A program made the translations under genes and the position numbers. Source: JBASNZ01 sp049657775 (lineage in GTDB: Bacteria; Actinomycetota; Coriobacteriia; Anaerosomatales; Anaerosomataceae). From it: DNA of 34,587 bases. Location: assembly GCA_049657775.1 (NCBI GenBank), contig JBASNZ010000041.1:1-34587 (forward strand). Direction: 5' to 3'. Under the pieces are notes generated by a model. It had not been told where the DNA came from. It saw only the letters and a program-made list of their open reading frames with translations, and did no database searches. Below are positions 1-7,216 of the stretch, piece after piece (positions within the stretch are counted from its first letter, which is position 1; each line of letters begins with the position of its first letter).

Positions 1-528
1 ACCGGCACCTGCGCCGCCACGCATGCCGCCGCCCTGCCCGCCACACGCACCGGCACCTGCACCGCCACATGCGCCACCCTGACCGGCCCACGAGGGCCTG
101 CCTGTCGCGGTGGAGTTGACACGCTCGGAGAGCCTGTCGGCCATCTGGGCGTACGCCGCGTCGGCCTGCGCCTGAGTGAGCGTACCGGCTGCGACACGCT
201 CGTCAAGGATCGCTTTGCGGGCCGCGAGCGCCTTCTCAACGACCGTAGCGGTATCCACGCCCTCGGCCTCCGCGATATCGGAGATCGACTGTCCATCGGC
301 GCGCTTGGCCTGGATGTCCGCAACACTCTGACCGGTCAGACCGGCCAGGACGTCCACGAGACGAGCTCCCGCGCCCTTGATAGCTGCGCCCATCTGCAGA
401 CCACATGCCGCCACAGAACTCGTCGGGGTCGATTCGGCGGTTGCCGCGGATGCGATTCCCACGCTGCCAAGGATGATACCGGCGACGAGACCTACGACGA
501 TCAGTGCTATAGACTTGCTGTGCTTCAT
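1..528 (-). CDS. Secreted DUF2680-like protein (C-terminus cut by window edge)
   Basis: The minus frame is open from ATG at 528 to the window edge (176 codons, no stop). A strong AAAGGAGGTG lies just upstream. The protein begins with MKHSKS and a hydrophobic signal peptide ending near ASAATA. An approximately 85-residue helical domain follows (LVDVLAGLTG, DGQSISDIAE, KAILDERVAAG), then a Gly/Ala/Cys-rich tail with GGACGG and GACGG repeats that runs off the window. The helical domain is clearly paralogous to the protein encoded at 1285-1842 and resembles the DUF2680 (YckD) family, whose function is unknown. It is probably exported. The Cys-rich glycine tail could bind metal or be structural, but that is only a guess. 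Confidence 0.8.
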   Translation of the reverse strand, partial: MKHSKSIALIVVGLVAGIILGSVGIASAATAESTPTSSVAACGLQMGAAIKGAGARLVDVLAGLTGQSVADIQAKRADGQSISDIAEAEGVDTATVVEKALAARKAILDERVAAGTLTQAQADAAYAQMADRLSERVNSTATGRPSWAGQGGACGGAGAGACGGQGGGMRGGAGAG

Positions 529-649
529 CTGTCCACACCTCCTTTGTTGGCTGGATGCCACGGGGTTCTCATCTGTGAGTCTCGCCCCCGGGTATGAAGG
601 ACCTGTGAACGTCACGTACCTCAATCGTGAACGTATGAACGGAGTATGC

Positions 650-1228
650 ATGAGCGGCCACCGGTTCAACCCTGCAAAGCTCGACAGACTCAACGACGTG
701 GCGCGCCTTGACGACCTCGTCCCCGACCTCATGTGGAGCGCGTTTGCCGCTCCTGACGCGCGCGTGGTCGTTGAGCCTGGCGCCGGTACCGGCATGTTCG
801 CCCGCGAGTTCGCCGCGCGCATGATGCCGGACGGCACGCTGTACGCCGCCGATATCTCAAGTGACATGATCGCGTGGATGACCGAGCACCTGCAGCTCGG
901 CGGCGGCGCCCAGATCGTCCCGCTCGAGGCCGACGCCACATCGCTGCCACTTGAGAACGCCTCGGCGGACCTGGTGTACATGATCAACCTTCACCACGAG
1001 CTCGACGACATCCCTGCGTCGCTTGCCGAGGCGTTCCGCGTGTTGGCTCCCGGAGGTCGGATCGGGATCGTCGATTGGAAGAAGGAACCCACGCCCAAGG
1101 GGCCGCCCATGGAGCACCGCGTCGCTGCCGATGATATCGCGGCGCAACTCACCGCCGCGGGCTTTGGTGCGGCAACGGCGCATCCGGTGCTGCGGTACCA
1201 CAGCGTAGTGACGGCCACCCGGCCGTAA
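650..1228 (+). CDS. Class I SAM-dependent methyltransferase
   Basis: This 192-residue protein has a Rossmann-type methyltransferase fold. Motif I is VVEPGAGTGMF, followed by the acidic AADIS after strand 2, the LEADATSLPL region and the post-motif RVLAPGGRIGIVDW. It belongs to the Methyltransf_11/UbiE-like group; the substrate cannot be told from sequence. The start at 650 is chosen because GGAG lies 5 bases upstream and the fold begins right after it. The frame is open back to 377, but that part is antisense to the secreted-protein gene and has no domain. The gene is divergent from the secreted protein on its left and convergent with its paralogue on the right; its TAA stop sits in the loop of a hairpin. 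Confidence 0.85.
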   Translation: MSGHRFNPAKLDRLNDVARLDDLVPDLMWSAFAAPDARVVVEPGAGTGMFAREFAARMMPDGTLYAADISSDMIAWMTEHLQLGGGAQIVPLEADATSLPLENASADLVYMINLHHELDDIPASLAEAFRVLAPGGRIGIVDWKKEPTPKGPPMEHRVAADDIAAQLTAAGFGAATAHPVLRYHSVVTATRP

Positions 1229-1241
1229 GCCGGGTAGCCGT
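1211..1241. terminator. Hairpin between convergent genes
   Basis: Arms 1211-1223 and 1229-1241 pair over 13 positions with one mismatch (1216/1236) and a 5-base loop. The loop contains the TAA stop of the methyltransferase gene. The hairpin lies between two convergent genes and is a plausible bidirectional transcription stop, although neither side has a T-run. Confidence 0.5.
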
Positions 1242-1250
1242 CATCATCAC

Positions 1251-1310
1251 GCTGTTACTGCGCGACGCACGATCCATCACGCTGTTACTGCGCGACGCAC
1301 GATCCATCAC
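1251..1310. repeat. 30-bp tandem duplication over the 3' end of a gene
   Basis: Positions 1251-1280 and 1281-1310 are identical 30-bp units, and the six bases before the first unit (1245-1250) extend the match. On the minus strand each unit carries the codons for the last residues of the secreted protein (DGSCVAQ) plus TAA. The gene's terminal codons and stop are therefore present twice, and the second copy is untranslated. Confidence 0.9.
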
Positions 1311-1842
1311 GAAGGCCAGCGCCCGCGCCGCCGCCGGCACGCATGCCAGCGCCAGTGCCAGCGCCCGCGCCTGAACCTGCACCGGCAGCCGAACCGCCGT
1401 TCGCGCTACCCGACCACGCGGGCGCGCCGACCGTCGTGTCGTCCACCCGGTCTGCCAGGCGAGTCGTCATGGTATCGAGCGCGGCAGCGGCCTCGTCGGC
1501 CGTCATGTCGCCTGATGCGACCCGGTCGGCCAGTATCTTCTCGCGCAGGGCCACGGCCGCGTCCACGATCGCGTCGCTTGAGACACCGTTCGTCTCGGCG
1601 ATCGCGGCGATCGACTGCCCCGCCGCCCTGTCAGCCGCGATCCGGGTGACGTCAAGACCGGTGAGATCCGCGAGCACGTCGATCAGACGGGCGCCTGCGC
1701 TGCGGACGGCGCCGCCCAGGCCGTAGCCGGTGGACTGCACGGCCTCCGTCGGAGTGGCCGCACTCGCGACACCGACAGCACCAAACACAAGGCTTGCCGC
1801 GATGCCAGCGGTAAGAGCAAGACGAGCAACGTTCTTCTTCAT
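1285..1842 (-). CDS. Secreted DUF2680-like protein, paralogue
   Basis: This 185-residue protein starts at ATG 1842 with CGGAGGTG upstream. It has a signal peptide (MKKNVARLALTAG, cleavage near ASAATP) and the same helical domain as the protein at 1-528: LIDVLADLTG, GQSIAAIAETNGVS, EKILADRVASGDMT. The tail is Gly/Ala-rich and low-complexity, ending in DGSCVAQ. DUF2680-like assignment rests on this pattern; function is unknown. The tail has a single Cys, unlike the Cys-rich tail of the paralogue. Its stop lies inside a tandem duplication. It is probably exported across the cytoplasmic membrane. Confidence 0.85.
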   Translation of the reverse strand: MKKNVARLALTAGIAASLVFGAVGVASAATPTEAVQSTGYGLGGAVRSAGARLIDVLADLTGLDVTRIAADRAAGQSIAAIAETNGVSSDAIVDAAVALREKILADRVASGDMTADEAAAALDTMTTRLADRVDDTTVGAPAWSGSANGGSAAGAGSGAGAGTGAGMRAGGGAGAGLRDGSCVAQ

Positions 1843-1974
1843 TTCCTATGCACCTCCGTTATCGCCGCACACCGTGCGGCACTTCTCTGCATTCCGCGCA
1901 CCGTTCGTGCGTCTTGACCTGAGTATCGGAGCCGGCAGTGAAGACGGGGTGAAGCGCGTGTGGGCGTCGAGTGG

Positions 1975-1990
1975 ATACCCTGCGGGGTAT
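1975..1990. promoter_or_regulatory. Inverted repeat resembling a CsoR/CstR-family operator
   Basis: ATACCC-TGCG-GGGTAT is a perfect 6+6 inverted repeat with a 4-base spacer. Operators of the CsoR/RcnR/CstR repressor family (copper or persulfide sensors) have this A/T-flanked C-tract/G-tract form. It lies about 115 bp upstream of the selenoperoxiredoxin gene and about 130 bp upstream of the divergent secreted-protein gene. No such repressor is encoded in the window, so the link is inference. Confidence 0.4.
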
Positions 1991-2044
1991 TGTGAAGACC
2001 GGGGACGCGAGAGGACTCCGCACGCCGAGCACTGGACGACGCGC

Positions 2045-2073
2045 GTGACGCACGCATCGCTCGCGGGTATGTG
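2045..2073 (+). promoter_or_regulatory. Possible promoter of the selenoperoxiredoxin gene
   Basis: GTGACG and TATGTG are separated by 17 bases, ending 33 bases before the ATG at 2106. The match to the sigma-70 consensus is only moderate. Confidence 0.3.
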
Positions 2074-2105
2074 ACTTATCGCAACCCCGAACAAGGAGCC
2101 TGCGG

Positions 2106-2873
2106 ATGACACACCTACGCGTTGGACACCCGGCACCCGATCTGGAGCTCGCCTCTCATCTCGGAACGACTGTTTCGCTCGCCTCGCTGCGCGGGCACAT
2201 CGTCGTTGTCGCGTTCTTCCCGCTGGCGTGGACGCCTGTTTGAACGAGCCAGATCCCGGCGTACGAGTCGCTCAAAGACACGTTTGCCGGGCTTGACACC
2301 CGGGTCCTGGGTGTAAGCGTGGACTCCTCGCCCTGCCAGACTGCCTGGGCCGACAGCCTGGGCGGCATCTCGTATCCGCTGCTCTCGGACTTCTGGCCGC
2401 ATGGCGGAGTGGCCGAGTCGTACGGCGTTCTTCGCGCCGAGGGGTACTCCGAGCGCGCGATCTTCCTCATCGACCCGACCGGATTGATCCGCTACATCGA
2501 CATCCACGCGATCGACGACGCGCCGGACCCGCAGGTCCTCCTCCACCAGATCGAGCCGCTGGGAACCGCAAGCGGACGGGGTGGCGTCGGGCCGGTGGCG
2601 CGCGGTGCCGATGCCCCTGCGCCGCCGGGCGTCGCCCCGGATGCGCTCCTCGTGTACTGCACGCCATGGTGTCCGGACTGCATGCGCGCACGACGGTGGC
2701 TGCAGGCGCAGAACATCCCGTACGTCGAGGTCGATGTCTCGGTAGATTCCGCGGCACGCGCACATGCCGCGGCGCTCAACGAGGGGCGCCTTCATACCCC
2801 CACGTTCGAGTGTCGCGGGCGAGTGGTCGTGGACTTCACGGACGAGGCGCTCGTCCGTGATCTGCTCGGCTGA
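2106..2873 (+). CDS. Selenocysteine peroxiredoxin-glutaredoxin fusion (in-frame TGA at codon 46)
   Basis: ATG 2106 (AAGGAG 7 bases upstream) opens a 255-residue frame interrupted once, by TGA at 2241-2243. Around it the protein reads FFPLAWTPV-U-TSQIPAYES, the AhpE/BCP-type peroxiredoxin active site (Pro, Thr, then the peroxidatic Cys), so the TGA takes the exact place of that Cys. The fold continues in frame: VLGVSVDSSPC (Cys77, possible resolving residue), SYPLLSD and ERAIFLIDPTG. After an Ala/Pro/Gly linker (about 155-178) comes a glutaredoxin-like domain with C189-P-D-C192 and a TPTF cis-Pro motif. I infer a selenoprotein peroxidase that carries its own thiol reductant domain. Neighbouring genes use TGA as a normal stop, so general recoding is unlikely. 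Annotation pipelines would split or truncate this gene, with only 2319-2873 surviving. Confidence 0.88.
2255..2291 (+). promoter_or_regulatory. Candidate bacterial SECIS hairpin
   Basis: The hairpin starts 12 bases after the UGA. The lower stem is 2255-2260 with 2286-2291 (six G-C pairs) plus a G-U pair. A mismatch, three pairs (2263-2265 with 2281-2283), a second mismatch and three pairs (2267-2269 with 2277-2279) follow. The apical loop GCUCAAA (2270-2276) begins 27 bases after the UGA and has G as its first base. Known bacterial SECIS elements have an apical loop roughly 16-37 bases after the UGA with a G among the first two loop bases, so the fit is good. Confidence 0.65.
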
Positions 2874-2879
2874 CGGGGA

Positions 2880-2908
2880 TTCACCGTAACTGCATGTAGG
2901 GGTATGCT
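2880..2908 (+). promoter_or_regulatory. Possible promoter of the GTPase-carbamate kinase pair
   Basis: TTCACC and TATGCT with exactly 17 bases between them lie about 60 bases upstream of the ATG at 2969 and just after the selenoperoxiredoxin stop. Each hexamer matches the sigma-70 consensus at four of six positions. Confidence 0.4.
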
Positions 2909-2968
2909 CGGTATGGAGCGCCGAACCTGAAAGCGCTGTCCAGATGCATAGAATCGGAGGTGCACTGT

Positions 2969-4303
2969 ATGAAGCGCACGCGTACGGTCATCATGGGGGC
3001 AGCCGGTCGTGACTTCCATGACTTCCTCGTTCGGTATCGCGACGATGAGAGCACCGATGTGGTCGCGATAACCGCCACACAGATCCCGGGTATCGACGGC
3101 CGCACGTTCCCCGCGGACATCGCCGGCCCGCTGTATCCGGCCGGGATTCCGATCGTCGCCGAGTCGGAGCTTGTCACCCTCATCCGCGAGCAGGGCGTGG
3201 AGCGCGTCGTGTTCGCGTACAGCGACATCGCGCACGTTGACCTGATGCACAAGGCCTCGCTCGTCATCGCGGAAGGCGCCGAGTTCGTACTGCTCGGTTC
3301 CACCCCGACGATGGTCAAATCCACCAAGCCGGTCATCTCCGTCTGCGCGGTTAGAACAGGTGTGGGCAAGAGCGGCATCTCCAAGCGCGTGGTGGCCGCA
3401 CTTCGCGACCGCGGCATCCGTGCTGTGGACGTGCGGCACCCGATGCCGTACCGCGACCTGCTCGCCATGCGCGTCGAGCGCTACGCCACGATCGAGGACC
3501 TGGACGCCCTTGGTGTCACCATCGAGGAGCGCGAAGAGTACGAGCACCTCGTGCGCGACGGCATCGTCGTCTACGCCGGCGTGGACTACACCGCCATCCT
3601 GCGCGAAGCCGAGAAGGAAGCCGACGTAGTCATCTGGGATGGCGGCAACAACGACATGCCGTTCTACCTGCCCGACCTGGAGATCGTCGCGCTCGACCCG
3701 CACCGGCCCGGCCACGAGCGCCTCTACCACCCTGGTGAGGCCAACCTCCTGCGTGCTGATGTTCTCGTGATCAACAAGGTCAACACCGCGGATCCGGCAG
3801 CCGTTTCCCAGCTTCGGGCAGTGGCCGCACAGTTCAACCCGGATGCCCTCGTGATCGAGACCGGCTCCGAGATCACGCTGGCCGACCCCGACGCGGTCCG
3901 CGGCAAGCGCGCGCTCGTGATCGAGGACGGCCCCACCGTCACGCACGGCGGCATGCCGTACGGCGCGGGCGCTATCGCCGCGCGCGAGCATGGCGCGACC
4001 GAACTGGTCGACCCCAGACCCGCTGCCGTGGGCACGATCGCCGATACCCTCAAGGCGTACTCGCACCTGACCGAGGTGCTTCCCGCCATGGGCTACTCGG
4101 CGGGGCAGCTGGCGGACCTTGAGGCCACGGTCAACGCGACCGACTGCGACGTGGTGGTCGTGGCGACGCCGATCGACCTGTCCCGTCTGATCGACATCAA
4201 GCACCCCAGCGTCCGCGCCACGTACGCGGTGACAGACGCCACCTCACCCACACTCGACGACATCGTCGCCGACTTCTGTCACAAGCACGGACTGGGCGCG
4301 TAG
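2969..4303 (+). CDS. Cyclic 2,3-diphosphoglycerate synthetase-like P-loop GTPase
   Basis: This 444-residue protein starts at ATG 2969, eight bases after GGAGG; a GTG at 2960 overlaps that site and is less likely. An N-terminal Rossmann-like segment (VIMGAAGRDFHDF) precedes a P-loop at about 128-136 (VRTGVGKSG). A conserved IWDGGNNDMPF region and VINKVNTAD, which resembles a G4 guanine motif, come next. This is the arrangement of the family annotated as cyclic 2,3-diphosphoglycerate synthetase, known from methanogens; bacterial members are common and mostly uncharacterised. It sits 9 bases before a carbamate kinase gene and is probably co-transcribed with it, which suggests a role in carbamoyl-phosphate or nitrogen metabolism rather than thermoprotection. 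That last point is inference. Confidence 0.8.
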   Translation: MKRTRTVIMGAAGRDFHDFLVRYRDDESTDVVAITATQIPGIDGRTFPADIAGPLYPAGIPIVAESELVTLIREQGVERVVFAYSDIAHVDLMHKASLVIAEGAEFVLLGSTPTMVKSTKPVISVCAVRTGVGKSGISKRVVAALRDRGIRAVDVRHPMPYRDLLAMRVERYATIEDLDALGVTIEEREEYEHLVRDGIVVYAGVDYTAILREAEKEADVVIWDGGNNDMPFYLPDLEIVALDPHRPGHERLYHPGEANLLRADVLVINKVNTADPAAVSQLRAVAAQFNPDALVIETGSEITLADPDAVRGKRALVIEDGPTVTHGGMPYGAGAIAAREHGATELVDPRPAAVGTIADTLKAYSHLTEVLPAMGYSAGQLADLEATVNATDCDVVVVATPIDLSRLIDIKHPSVRATYAVTDATSPTLDDIVADFCHKHGLGA

Positions 4304-4312
4304 AGGATCGCG

Positions 4313-5266
4313 ATGACGTCATCCGACGACACATCGCTCATCGTCGTCGCCCTGGGTGGGAACGCCATCCTGCGCCGGGGCGACGACGGTAGCATTCAGA
4401 AGCAGTACTCACGCTCGGACGAGTCCATGCGCCACATCGCGCACGTGCTCGCGCACGGGCATCGCATGGTGCTCACGCACGGCAACGGCCCCGTCGTGGG
4501 TAACATCATCGTGCGCAATGAAGCCGCCCGGAACCAGATCGCGCCGATGCCGTTGTACATCGCGGATGCCGACAGCGAGGGCGGCATCGGGCTGATGTTG
4601 CAGATGAGTCTGTACAATCAGCTCAAGCTGCAGGGCCTCTCGCGCGGGATCGTCACCATCGTCACGCAGTGCGTCGTGGACCCCGACGACCCCGCATTCC
4701 GCACGCCCACCAAGCCGATCGGTCCCTACTACACCGACGAGCAGGCTGCCGAACTCGAGATCGCTGAAGGCTGGACGTTTGTGAAGGCCAACGGCACGGG
4801 AATGCGCCGCGTCGTGGCGTCTCCCCGACCGATCCGCATCGTCGAAGCTGGCACTGTCGCACTCCTCGCGGAGGCCGGAGACGTCGTGATCGCGGCCGGC
4901 GGAGGCGGCGTGCCGGTAGTGGAGCATGCGGACGGCACGATCGAGGGCATCGACGCCGTTATCGACAAGGACTGGGCGTCAGCGCTACTCGCGTGCGCGA
5001 TCGGCGCGGACACCCTGGTCATCCTGATGGAGGCCGATCGGGTGTACGCCGACTTCGGCACACCGCACGAGCGCGGGATCGATCGCCTCACGGCCGACGA
5101 AGCCGACGCGCTCCTGGACGCGCTGGAGAGGGGCAGTATCGGCCCTAAGGTGGCGGCATCGGCACACTTTGCCCGCACAACCGGACACGACGCGATCATC
5201 TGCGACGCGGAGTCGCTTGCCGAAGCCCTACTCGGACGCGCGGGCACGCGCGTGACGGCGACCTAG
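4313..5266 (+). CDS. arcC: Carbamate kinase
   Basis: The 317-residue protein is full length for carbamate kinase, which interconverts carbamoyl phosphate plus ADP with ATP, carbamate and ammonia. Amino-acid-kinase motifs are clear: VVALGGNAILRRGD, LTHGNGPVVG, the family-typical KPIGPYY and FVKANGTGMRRVV segment, VIAAGGGGVPV, AVIDKDWASALLA and GSIGPKVAA. The start has GAGGAT upstream. It probably forms a two-gene operon with the upstream GTPase. No arginine deiminase or ornithine carbamoyltransferase gene is in the window, so the source of carbamoyl phosphate is not shown. Confidence 0.95.
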   Translation: MTSSDDTSLIVVALGGNAILRRGDDGSIQKQYSRSDESMRHIAHVLAHGHRMVLTHGNGPVVGNIIVRNEAARNQIAPMPLYIADADSEGGIGLMLQMSLYNQLKLQGLSRGIVTIVTQCVVDPDDPAFRTPTKPIGPYYTDEQAAELEIAEGWTFVKANGTGMRRVVASPRPIRIVEAGTVALLAEAGDVVIAAGGGGVPVVEHADGTIEGIDAVIDKDWASALLACAIGADTLVILMEADRVYADFGTPHERGIDRLTADEADALLDALERGSIGPKVAASAHFARTTGHDAIICDAESLAEALLGRAGTRVTAT

Positions 5267-5284
5267 GAACCGAACCACGGGTTC
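5267..5284. terminator. Weak hairpin between convergent genes
   Basis: GAACC at 5267-5271 or 5272-5276 can pair with GGTTC at 5280-5284, between the convergent carbamate kinase and DegV genes. The stem is only 5 bp and there is no T-run. Confidence 0.25.
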
Positions 5285-5308
5285 TGTGCCCGCGCTCCTG
5301 TGGGGCGG

Positions 5309-6184
5309 CTACTGGCGCTCGGCACCCCAGAAGGCGACTGCCACCATTCCCGGTCCCACGTGGGCACCGATCACGGGGCCGATCTCAAGCATGAGGATCT
5401 CGGACGGGGCGAACCGCTCCTGGACCATCCGGCGGATGCGCTCGGCTTCCTCGGGAGCATCCGCGTGACCGATCGCCACGGTGTCTCCGAGCGATGCGTC
5501 CCGGCGCTCGGCCATGATGTCCACGAGTGCGGCGATCGACTTCTTGCGTCCACGGATGCTCTTCTTCATGACGAGCTTGCCCTCGCGGTCCAACGTGAGG
5601 ACCGGCTTGATGTCGAGCATCGTCCCCGCGGCGGCCACCGCGTCCGAGATCCGACCTCCGCGCCTGAGGGACTCCAGGTTCTCCAGCGTGAAGTAGCCGT
5701 TCACGCGCTGCTTATCGCGCTCCGCCCACGATACCAACTCGCCGGCAGTGGCGCCCGCGGCGTGCCTTCGGATCGCTTCGTGGACGAGCAGTCCCTCGGC
5801 GATAGACGCCGAGAGCGTGTCCACGAGCCGGATGTCGGCCGACGGGTACTCACCGATCACGGCGTCGCGGGCGACATGCGCTCCGTCGAACGTGGCGGAG
5901 AGTCCCGAGGAGAAGCCCAGATAGACGAGAGCGCGACCTGCAGCTGCGGCGTCCGAGAATACCTTCACCAGGTCCGGCTGCGGAATCTGTGCGGTCGTGG
6001 GTGTCGCTCCATCGCGCATGGCAGCGAAGAACGCGCGATGCGGCAGGGTGCGACCGAAGTCGTCGATGCGGTTCTCATCGCCAAGCGTGAATGGGAAGTG
6101 CAGTTCCTCAACATCAAGCGCGTCCACCATCTCGGCGGTAAGATCGGAGCACGAGTCGATCACAAGAACCGGTCGATTGTTCAC
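5309..6184 (-). CDS. DegV family fatty-acid-binding protein
   Basis: This 291-residue protein starts at GTG 6184, with GGAGGAGA 6 bases upstream. DegV features are VLVIDSCSDLT at the N-terminus, FSSGLSATFDGA (the lipid-head-group loop, with Ala for the usual Gly), VDTLSASIAEGLLV, LRRGGRISDAVAA and the C-terminal IGPVIGAHVGPGMVAVAF. DegV/FakB proteins bind fatty acids and can present them to a fatty acid kinase for phospholipid synthesis; no FakA is seen here. The start overlaps the stop of the upstream DegV gene by 4 bases (GTGA), so translation is probably coupled. Confidence 0.92.
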   Translation of the reverse strand: MNNRPVLVIDSCSDLTAEMVDALDVEELHFPFTLGDENRIDDFGRTLPHRAFFAAMRDGATPTTAQIPQPDLVKVFSDAAAAGRALVYLGFSSGLSATFDGAHVARDAVIGEYPSADIRLVDTLSASIAEGLLVHEAIRRHAAGATAGELVSWAERDKQRVNGYFTLENLESLRRGGRISDAVAAAGTMLDIKPVLTLDREGKLVMKKSIRGRKKSIAALVDIMAERRDASLGDTVAIGHADAPEEAERIRRMVQERFAPSEILMLEIGPVIGAHVGPGMVAVAFWGAERQ

Positions 6185-7065
6185 GCCTGGTCTCCTCCGG
6201 TGGGTCGCTTGTTCATGGGCCGGACGGTATGGTACACGAGTGCGGCCGCCCCGGGCCCCACGTGCATACCGATGGCTGGGCCGATCGGCATGATTCTCAC
6301 CGGGTGACCAACGATCTCCTCGACCATAGCAGCGAGGATGCGGCCTTCATCCTCATTGACGATGTGGTGTACGAGGACGTCGCCGAGACCCTTCTCCTCG
6401 ATGTCGCGCTTGAACGCGGCGACGATCTCCGTGAGCGCCTTGCGCTTGGTGCGCACCTTGCCGAACACGTCGGTGACGCCATCGACAATGGTGAGGATCG
6501 GGCGGATCTGCAGCAACGTACCAAGCAAGGCGGTCGCGTTGCCCATACGGCCGCCGCGTCTGAGGTACTCGAGCGTGTCAGGCACGAAGAGGAACCTCGT
6601 GCGAAGCCTCATCTCGCGAGCGGCCTCGGCGGCCTCGGACGCGGTCGCGCCCGCTTCAGTGGCTTCCGCCGCCGCGAGCACGGCAAACCCCTCCTCCATG
6701 CAGTTGGAGCGGGAATCCACGATCTCGATGACGGCGTCGGAGTATGTCTCGCGCACGATGTCGCGGGCAAGTAGCGCGGTGGAGTACGTGCCGCTCATCT
6801 CTGATGAGATGAACACGCCAACGACCTCGTCGCCAGCGGCCGCGGCAGCGCTGAACACATCCGTGAACGCGGTGACCGGCGGCTGCGACGACATCGGGAA
6901 TGCCTTGGAGGCCGCAAGCGCTTTGAAGAAGTCCTCGTCAGACACGCCATCAACGTACGTGACGCCGTCGAGTGTGACCGAGAGCGGGACCACCACGATA
7001 CCGTGCTTGTCGCTGTCCTCGGCGGGCATATTGGCGGTGGTGTCGGTCACGATTCTAACAGCCAC
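6181..7065 (-). CDS. DegV family fatty-acid-binding protein
   Basis: This 294-residue paralogue of the downstream gene starts at GTG 7065, five bases after GGAAGGAG; the open frame runs on to 7311 but that part has no domain. Motifs are VRIVTDTTANMP, the loop ISSEMSGTYSTA, VDSRSNCMEEGFAVLAA, LRRGGRMGNATALLG and IGPAIGMHVGPGAAAL. The loop is canonical (SGTYS), unlike the neighbour's SATFD, so the two may bind different acyl chains. It is the first gene of a two-gene operon and divergent from the phosphodiesterase gene at 7217. Confidence 0.92.
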   Translation of the reverse strand: MAVRIVTDTTANMPAEDSDKHGIVVVPLSVTLDGVTYVDGVSDEDFFKALAASKAFPMSSQPPVTAFTDVFSAAAAAGDEVVGVFISSEMSGTYSTALLARDIVRETYSDAVIEIVDSRSNCMEEGFAVLAAAEATEAGATASEAAEAAREMRLRTRFLFVPDTLEYLRRGGRMGNATALLGTLLQIRPILTIVDGVTDVFGKVRTKRKALTEIVAAFKRDIEEKGLGDVLVHHIVNEDEGRILAAMVEEIVGHPVRIMPIGPAIGMHVGPGAAALVYHTVRPMNKRPTGGDQA

Positions 7066-7139
7066 TGGCGCTCCTTCCGTCGAGCAACCTCTTATGGTGC
7101 CGCTTACCGCCTCTCGTGTCCATTCGGCGCACCGCGAAC

Positions 7140-7156
7140 GCCGCGGGGACCGCGGC
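7140..7156. promoter_or_regulatory. Perfect inverted repeat in a divergent promoter region
   Basis: GCCGCGG-GGA-CCGCGGC pairs over 7 bases with a 3-base loop, midway between the divergent DegV and phosphodiesterase genes. It could be an operator or an RNA hairpin in the phosphodiesterase leader. Confidence 0.3.
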
Positions 7157-7216
7157 ACTTGCGGGAGAGGGCCTCTGTTCGGCACACTCGCATGAGCCCA
7201 CCCGAAGGAGACGCAC

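Noticed and set aside
377..649. N-terminal extension of the methyltransferase
   Set aside because: It is antisense to the secreted-protein gene, has no domain, and a ribosome site lies directly before 650.
2241..2243. In-frame TGA as a pseudogene mutation, sequencing error or general TGA recoding
   Set aside because: The codon sits exactly at the peroxidatic Cys, the frame is intact on both sides with conserved motifs, and a SECIS-like hairpin follows. Many neighbouring genes end with TGA, so TGA is a normal stop here.
2960..2968. GTG 2960 as start of the GTPase gene
   Set aside because: It overlaps the GGAGG that is correctly spaced for ATG 2969.
2792..4204. Long minus-strand frame opposite the GTPase gene
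   Set aside because: It is the shadow of a well-supported plus-strand gene in high-GC DNA; the translation has no recognisable fold.
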